Below are positions 58,490-64,000 of a stretch of DNA of 64,000 nucleotides, piece by piece. Source of the DNA: Aquabacterium sp. GTDB taxonomy: Bacteria > Pseudomonadota > Gammaproteobacteria > Burkholderiales > Burkholderiaceae_C. Within the stretch, counting starts at the first letter, position 1. The number at the start of each line of letters is the position of its first letter. The notes under the pieces were generated by a model, which was given only the letters and a program-made list of their open reading frames with translations, made no database searches and was not told the origin of the DNA. The translations under genes and the position numbers were made by a program. The DNA is taken from assembly GCF_021768455.1 (NCBI RefSeq), contig NZ_JAIZVX010000001.1, positions 1 through 64,000 on the forward strand. Direction: 5' to 3'.

Positions 58490-58942
58490 ATGGCAGGTCA
58501 ATGGTTTGAAGCATTCGAAGTCGGCCAGGTGTTCGCGCATGAAATCCGCCGCACCGTGCTGGAGTCCGACAACATGTGGTTCAGCAACGCCACGTGCAAC
58601 CCCGCAGCCATTCACATCGATGCGGCCTACTGTGAAGGCACCGAGTTTGGCAAGCCGCTCATGAACAGCATCTTTTCGCTGGGTCTGGTCATCGGCCTGT
58701 CCGTGCAGGACACCACGTTGGGCACCACCGTGGCCAATCTGGGCATGACCGACGTGCGCTTCGCCCACCCCGTCTTTGCCGGAGACACCCTGCGCTCTCA
58801 AACCACCGTCATGGAGGTGCGCGCCAGCAAGTCGCGCCCGAATGCCGGCATCGTGACCTTCCTGCATCAAGGCTTCAACCAACGCGGGCAGGAGGTCGTG
58901 ACCTGCACGCGACAGGCCTTGATGCTGCGCCGCCCAACGTGA
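58490..58942 (+). CDS. MaoC-like dehydratase
   Basis: MAGQWFEAFEVGQVFAHEIRRTVLESDNMWFSNATCNPAAIHIDAAYCEGTEFGKPLMNSIFSLGL. Confidence 0.9.
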   Translation: MAGQWFEAFEVGQVFAHEIRRTVLESDNMWFSNATCNPAAIHIDAAYCEGTEFGKPLMNSIFSLGLVIGLSVQDTTLGTTVANLGMTDVRFAHPVFAGDTLRSQTTVMEVRASKSRPNAGIVTFLHQGFNQRGQEVVTCTRQALMLRRPT

Positions 58943-58969
58943 TCCAGCGAACCCACTGATGGAACCAAC

Positions 58970-60121
58970 ATGGTACTGACCGACGACCAACGCGCACTGC
59001 AGGAAACCGCGCGGCGATTCTCTCGCGAGCGCCTGCTGCCCCTCTACCAGAAGCGAGAGCAGGAGGGCGTCCTCGACAGGGCCTTGCTGCGTGAAATGGG
59101 CGAACTTGGCCTCCTGGGCGTGGAGTTGCCCGAGGCTCTAGGTGGTCTGGGTCAGGATGCCGTCACCGCCGGCATCATTGCCGAAGAGATTGCCTATGGC
59201 GACTTCAACATCAGCCTGCTGCCGGTGGGCATGTCGCTCAACGCGGCCATCCTGATCCGCAACGCGCAGCCCGAGCTGATGCAGCATTGGGTGCCACGCA
59301 TGATCCGTGGCGAGGCTGTGGTGGCCATCTGCCTGACCGAGCCGCGAGGCGGCTCGGATGCCGCCAACCTGCAACTGCGCGCTCGAAGGGTTGGCGATCA
59401 CTACGTGCTCAATGGCGAGAAGACGTCCATCACCTTTGCCGACCGGGCCGATGGGTATGTCGTGTTTGCGCGAACCGGCACGCCGGAGTCGGGCGCGCGC
59501 GGCGTGACGGCCTTCTTCGTTCCGGCGGACAGCCCGGGCATCCAGCGCACCTGCTTCAATGATGTGGGCAGCGCCATCGCCGGCCGTGGCTCCGTGTTCT
59601 TTGACGATGTGCGCGTGCCGCTTGATCACCGACTGGGTGACGAGGGCAAAGGCTTCACCCAGGTGATGCAGGGCTTCGACTACAGCCGCGCGCTCATCGG
59701 CCTGCAATGTGTGGGTGCCGCACAGGCATCGCTTGACGAGGCCTTTGCCTATGCCAAGGAGCGCGAAGCATTCGGGCGCCCCATCGGGCAGTTCCAGGGC
59801 GTGACCTTTCCGTTGGTGGAAGGCGAATCGCACATCGCTGCCATTCGCCAGCTGGCCTTTCACACACTGGCCTTGCGTGACGCCGGGCAAGCGCATACGG
59901 CGGAGGCCGCCATGATCAAGTGGATGGGCCCCAAGACGGCCTTCGACGTGATCCACCAGTGCCTGCTGACCTTTGGTCACTACGGGTGGTCAAAGGACCT
60001 GCCGCATCAGCAACGCATGCGCGATGTCATGGGGCTGGAGATTGGCGACGGCACCGCCGGGGTCATGAAGCTGATCATTGCCCGCGAAAAAATCGGCCGC
60101 GCGGCGGTGCAATACCTCTGA
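58970..60121 (+). CDS. Acyl-CoA dehydrogenase (candidate AliB-like cyclohexanecarboxyl-CoA dehydrogenase)
   Basis: CLTEPRGGSDAANLQLRARRVGDHYVLNGEKTSITFADRADGYVVFART; FGRPIGQFQGVTFPLVEGESH. Confidence 0.9.
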   Translation: MVLTDDQRALQETARRFSRERLLPLYQKREQEGVLDRALLREMGELGLLGVELPEALGGLGQDAVTAGIIAEEIAYGDFNISLLPVGMSLNAAILIRNAQPELMQHWVPRMIRGEAVVAICLTEPRGGSDAANLQLRARRVGDHYVLNGEKTSITFADRADGYVVFARTGTPESGARGVTAFFVPADSPGIQRTCFNDVGSAIAGRGSVFFDDVRVPLDHRLGDEGKGFTQVMQGFDYSRALIGLQCVGAAQASLDEAFAYAKEREAFGRPIGQFQGVTFPLVEGESHIAAIRQLAFHTLALRDAGQAHTAEAAMIKWMGPKTAFDVIHQCLLTFGHYGWSKDLPHQQRMRDVMGLEIGDGTAGVMKLIIAREKIGRAAVQYL

Positions 60122-60182
60122 GGCCTGTGGCGGGATGGCTCTCTTCGCCACGGCGCGTCACCACCATTCAGGAGACAAGAAC

Positions 60183-61046
60183 ATGAGCTACCAAAGCGTT
60201 TTCGCCCCCAAGCTGTTTGAAGGCCGCACCGTCATCGTCACGGGTGGCGGCAGTGGCATCGGCCGCTGCACAGCCCATGAGCTCGCCTCACTGGGCGCCA
60301 CGGTGGCCATATGGGGCCGCACCGAAGAAAAGCTGGAAGCGGTGCGGCAGGAAATCGAAGCCGACGGCGGCCGGGTCAGCACACACGTGTGCGACATCCG
60401 CGACGAGCCGCAAGTGATCGCCTGCATCGAGGCGGTGCTGGCGCAGCATGGCCGCATCGACGGCCTGGTCAACAACGCCGGCGGCCAATACCGCACCCCC
60501 ATGGAGACCATTTCAACCAAGGGCTTTGAGGCGGTCGTGCGCAACAACCTCACGGGTGGCTTCATCGTCATGCGGGAGGTCTACACCCGCTGGATGAAAG
60601 ACAACGGCGGCGCCATGGTGAACATCATCGCCGACATCTGGAATGGCTGGCCGGATTTCGCCCACTCTGCTGCGGCACGCGGGGGCATGCTCACCTTGTC
60701 GGAAACCGCCGCCTGCGAATGGGCCGAGTCTGGGGTGCGCGTCAACACGGTCGCCCCGGGTGGCATCGCCTCCAGCGGCTTTGATCGCTACACCCCGGAA
60801 GCCAAGGCCAAGATCCTGGAATTCCCGGCAGGGGTGCCGCTGCAGCGCTATGGCACGGAGTCCGAAATCTCCGCGGCCATCGTCTACCTGCTTTCACCCG
60901 CGGCGGCCTACATCACGGGCTCGTGCATCCGTGTGGATGGCGGCACGCCCAATGCCCGCAACACCTGGAAGCTCAAGGCCCACCAGCGCAATGCGCCGTT
61001 CCAGGGCTTCCACCGTGCCGAACTGCCTGAGCTGCTCAAGCGCTGA
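60183..61046 (+). CDS. SDR oxidoreductase (2,4-dienoyl-CoA reductase-like)
   Basis: VTGGGSGIGRCTAHELASLGATVAIWGRTEEKLEAV; DGLVNNAGGQYRTPMETISTKGFEAVVRNNLTG. Confidence 0.88.
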   Translation: MSYQSVFAPKLFEGRTVIVTGGGSGIGRCTAHELASLGATVAIWGRTEEKLEAVRQEIEADGGRVSTHVCDIRDEPQVIACIEAVLAQHGRIDGLVNNAGGQYRTPMETISTKGFEAVVRNNLTGGFIVMREVYTRWMKDNGGAMVNIIADIWNGWPDFAHSAAARGGMLTLSETAACEWAESGVRVNTVAPGGIASSGFDRYTPEAKAKILEFPAGVPLQRYGTESEISAAIVYLLSPAAAYITGSCIRVDGGTPNARNTWKLKAHQRNAPFQGFHRAELPELLKR

Positions 61047-61052
61047 AGCAGC

Positions 61053-61817
61053 ATGTCCACGCCCTTGACGGCCGAACGCCGCATCGCACTGCAAGGTGCC
61101 ATCAACTGCCGTGACCTGGGTGGACTCTGCACCCCTGATGGCCGGCGTGTGCGCCGGGGCATGCTGTTTCGTGCCGACTCGTTGGCCGATCTGTCCGACA
61201 GCGACCAGGCGCTGTTGAAGGGCTTGCGACTGCGCCATGTATTTGACCTTCGCCACGAAGATGAGCGTCGCCTGCGCCCCAATCGGCTGCCCGACGATGC
61301 CGCGCTGCAGGTGCACGAAATCGGCTTTTATCCCCAGGGTGCACATTCCTTGATGGCGCGGGTGAGGCAGCGCGCCATCGGCAAGGACGAGGCCTGGCAG
61401 ACGATGTTCGACATGTACCGCCTGATGCCCATTCACCAGGCACCGCATTTCAGTCGGCTGTTGATGCAACTGAGTGGCCCACATGGGCTGCCCGCGCTGA
61501 TTCATTGCACCAGCGGCAAGGACCGCACGGGCGTTGCCACGGCCATGGTGCTGTCGGCGTTGGGCGTGTCTCACCAGGAGATCCTGAGCGATTACCTGCT
61601 GACCAACCGCCATCGGCGCGACCTGAGCTTCATGCTGGGCACCGATGTGGACCCCGAAGTGCTCGATGTGGTCAAGGCGGCCGACGCCCGCTTCCTGCAA
61701 GCGGCCCTGGATGTCATGGCCAGCGATGCAGGCGGCACGCAAGGCTTTCTGCGCAACAGGCTTGGCTTGACGCAGGCCACCCAACAGCGTCTGCAAGATC
61801 AACTGCTGGAGGCCTGA
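61053..61817 (+). CDS. Protein-tyrosine-phosphatase-fold (CX5R) phosphatase
   Basis: INCRDLGGLCTPDGRRVRRGMLFRADSLADL; catalytic HCTSGKDRTGVATAMVLSALGVS. Confidence 0.9.
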   Translation: MSTPLTAERRIALQGAINCRDLGGLCTPDGRRVRRGMLFRADSLADLSDSDQALLKGLRLRHVFDLRHEDERRLRPNRLPDDAALQVHEIGFYPQGAHSLMARVRQRAIGKDEAWQTMFDMYRLMPIHQAPHFSRLLMQLSGPHGLPALIHCTSGKDRTGVATAMVLSALGVSHQEILSDYLLTNRHRRDLSFMLGTDVDPEVLDVVKAADARFLQAALDVMASDAGGTQGFLRNRLGLTQATQQRLQDQLLEA

Positions 61818-61833
61818 CGGCCCCCTCCCCACC

Positions 61834-62196
61834 ATGCTCACCCCGATGACCCTTGTTCAAATCGCTTTCTCCATGTTGGCCGCCGGCGCTTGTGGTGGCC
61901 TGCTCTTCACCCTGCTCATCGCCTTGAAGGTCCGATACCCTCGATGGTTTGGCGCTGCCCACGGGCTGATCGGCCTGTCTGCATTGGGCGTCCTGGGCTA
62001 TGCCTTGTCACACGTGGCAAGGCCCATTCCCGACACGGCCTTGTGGGCAGTCGGGCTGTTGGGCTCGGCCGGGTGTGGTGGCCTGGTGCTGTTTCGCCTC
62101 ATGAAGCCCAAGGGCTCACGCTTGGGGCTGGCGCTGCTGCACGGCAGCCTTGCTTTGGCTGGCGTGTACCTCCTCTATCGATTCACCGCTGCGTGA
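61834..62196 (+). CDS. Small membrane protein, 120 aa, unknown
   Basis: ~4 hydrophobic spans; same-strand, short gap from phosphatase. Confidence 0.6.
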   Translation: MLTPMTLVQIAFSMLAAGACGGLLFTLLIALKVRYPRWFGAAHGLIGLSALGVLGYALSHVARPIPDTALWAVGLLGSAGCGGLVLFRLMKPKGSRLGLALLHGSLALAGVYLLYRFTAA

Positions 62197-62406
62197 CCGC
62201 GACTTGTCGTCAGTGAAAGTACCCATGCGCACCATCTGAAAGGATGGCGACCTGCCATACCCCTTCTTTGCATGATGTCTTCTACAGCGACAACGCCGTG
62301 CGCTCCGGGAGCGTCCGCCGGTCGATCGCCCACATTCGCCGCCAGCCGACCTGATTCTCATCACCATCGTCCAGCAGCGCGGCCATCTGAAAACAGGAGA
62401 CTCATC

Positions 62407-64000
62407 TTGGCCTTGACCAGAAACCTTGATGCGCGGGAAGTACTCAATCAGATCGTCAACGATCCCAGGTACCCCGATGTCATGCACGTGCCGCTCATCT
62501 CACCCCAGCAGATCGTGCTGGCCGTGAGCGCGCTGGGCATCTTTGGCTTGGCCACCTACGGTGCCCTCGCGGGCTTCATCCCGGTGTGGGTGGCCATGCT
62601 GCTCAACCTCGTGGCGGTCTACCTGTCGTTCACGCCCTTGCACGATGCGTCGCATCGCGCCGTGTCCAGCAGCCCCTTCCTCAACGATGCCATCGGCATC
62701 ATCACGGGGCAACTGCTTCTGCCGGCCGTCAACATGACGGTCTTTCGGGCCATCCACATGGACCATCACCGCTACACGGGGCAAGAAGGCCGTGACCCGG
62801 ACACCGCCTTCGTGATGCCGCCCAAGCCCTTTGGCCTGTTCTATCTGATGTTCGCCGACGTCCATTGGGTGCTCTGGTATCTGAAACATGGGCGGCACAT
62901 CTGGTCACGCAAGGTGGCCATCTACCTCGCGCTCTTGCTCGTGACCATGGTGGCCGTTCACGTCGCCTTCCTCGTCTCGCCCTGGTGGAAGGCCTTCCTG
63001 CTTCTTTACGTGATCCCGCAGCGCGTGGGCCTGGGCGTGGTGGCGTACACGTTCGCGCACATCCAGCATCCTGAAGGGCTCACCTGGGACAAGGCCCCCT
63101 TCCAGTCCACCATGTACATGCGCGGCCACTCGCCCTTGCGCCGTCTCTTGTTCGGGCAGGAGGAACACATCATCCATCACGTCGTGCCGCACATTCCATG
63201 GTTCAAGTACAAGCGTGTGTGGGACCTGGCCAATGGCGTGCTGAAGCGGCAAGAGATCCCCTCACGCAGCTGGTTCGCCGGCCCTGGCGAGATTGCCGTG
63301 CCCGGGCCCGACGCTCAGCAGCCGATTCCTGTGAGGGTGACGGCCGTTCACGACGAGGTACCAGGCATCCGTGCCATTGCGCTCCGGACGATCGATGGCC
63401 GCGACCTCCCGGCCGATGCGGGCGCGCATGTCGATGTGCACCTGCAGGCCCAGGGCATGGTCCGCCAATACTCCGTGGTGAGCGCCGGGAACGGGCAGAT
63501 CACGTTGGCAGTGAAGCGCGAAGACCATGGCCGCGGTGGCTCGGTGGCGATGCACGCACTGCGCGTGGGAGACACGCTGGCAATCAGCAAACCGCGCAAC
63601 AACTTTGTCCTCTATGAAAGCGCCCCGCGGTTTCTGCTGGTGGCTGGGGGCATCGGCATCACCGCCTTGCTGCCAATGGCTCGACGCCTGAAGTCCCTCG
63701 GCAAGCCCTTTGCCCTGCATGTCTGTGCACGTGACCAGGCTGCAGTGCCCTTCATGGACGAGTTGCTGCGATGTGGTGCCCACATCCATGTCGACACGCT
63801 ACCAGGGCGTTCCTCGCTGGACCCCGACGCACTGCTCGCCGAGCATGACGGTGCGACCATGCTCTACCTGTGCGGCCCCCAGGGCTTCATGGCATCGATG
63901 CGCGCTGCAGCCGCTCGCCAGGGTTGGGCACCTGCACAGATTCGCGTCGAGAACTTCGGCACCTTGCGACAATCTGGCGAAGAAGATCGGCCTTTCACGG
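62407..64000 (+). CDS. Fused membrane fatty-acid-desaturase/hydroxylase domain + flavin/NAD reductase (3' end beyond window)
   Basis: Open frame from TTG 62407 to window end, absent from ORF track because no stop; HDASH, HMDHH, EEHIIHH His boxes followed by RQYSVVSAGNGQITLAVKRE, VAGGIGITALLPMARRL, LYLCGPQGFMASM reductase motifs. Confidence 0.85.
   Translation, partial: MALTRNLDAREVLNQIVNDPRYPDVMHVPLISPQQIVLAVSALGIFGLATYGALAGFIPVWVAMLLNLVAVYLSFTPLHDASHRAVSSSPFLNDAIGIITGQLLLPAVNMTVFRAIHMDHHRYTGQEGRDPDTAFVMPPKPFGLFYLMFADVHWVLWYLKHGRHIWSRKVAIYLALLLVTMVAVHVAFLVSPWWKAFLLLYVIPQRVGLGVVAYTFAHIQHPEGLTWDKAPFQSTMYMRGHSPLRRLLFGQEEHIIHHVVPHIPWFKYKRVWDLANGVLKRQEIPSRSWFAGPGEIAVPGPDAQQPIPVRVTAVHDEVPGIRAIALRTIDGRDLPADAGAHVDVHLQAQGMVRQYSVVSAGNGQITLAVKREDHGRGGSVAMHALRVGDTLAISKPRNNFVLYESAPRFLLVAGGIGITALLPMARRLKSLGKPFALHVCARDQAAVPFMDELLRCGAHIHVDTLPGRSSLDPDALLAEHDGATMLYLCGPQGFMASMRAAAARQGWAPAQIRVENFGTLRQSGEEDRPFT

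Noticed and set aside
1-64000. Mobile elements, CRISPR arrays, tRNA/rRNA genes
   Set aside because: No transposase/integrase-like translation, no regularly spaced repeats, and no tRNA/rRNA-like sequence noticed on reading both strands

Overview
High-GC, almost entirely protein-coding proteobacterial chromosomal window (Burkholderiales-like by gene content; inference only). I see no rRNA, tRNA, CRISPR array or transposase. It reads as a large catabolic island for a hydrophobic, probably alicyclic or branched (terpenoid/naphthenic-type) substrate. (1) 1-2.7 kb: TRAP transporter genes. (2) 2.7-13.6 kb (-): an operon that appears to encode a complete isobutyryl-CoA -> n-butyryl-CoA -> 2 acetyl-CoA route, with a fused IcmF mutase, a cobalamin adenosyltransferase, a BtuF-like protein and beta-oxidation enzymes; a divergent AraC regulator flanks it. 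(3) 15-28.3 kb (-): etfBA, two acyl-CoA dehydrogenases, a CitE-like lyase, a CoA-transferase/hydrolase, two MaoC proteins, an ECH fused to a decayed HAD-like region, BadI-like and BadH-like ring-cleavage enzymes, an SCP-x/Ltp-type thiolase, and an HMG-CoA-synthase-like protein fused to a DUF35 Zn-ribbon/OB fold. (4) 28.4-34.4 kb: acetoacetyl-CoA synthetase-like ligase, SDRs, MarR regulator, aldehyde dehydrogenase. (5) 34.5-44.8 kb: an AlkS/MalT-like LAL regulator divergent from an ADH-XylM-XylA-like hydroxylase operon. That operon also carries an orphan COX III/IV (NorE/NorF-like) pair bracketed by two paralogous ~250-aa membrane proteins; this is the best candidate for an undescribed system. 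(6) 44.8-55.5 kb (-): DUF1302/DUF1329/YCF48/RND-MMPL envelope transport module with an APH-type kinase and CrtC-like protein. (7) 55.8-64 kb: acyl-CoA ligase, MaoC, acyl-CoA dehydrogenase, SDR, CX5R phosphatase, and a fused membrane desaturase/hydroxylase-reductase ORF running off the window. A recurring 18-bp motif (core GTACGCATG) sits upstream of several of these operons and suggests one regulon. All functional calls are from reading translations and remembered family motifs; no searches were run.
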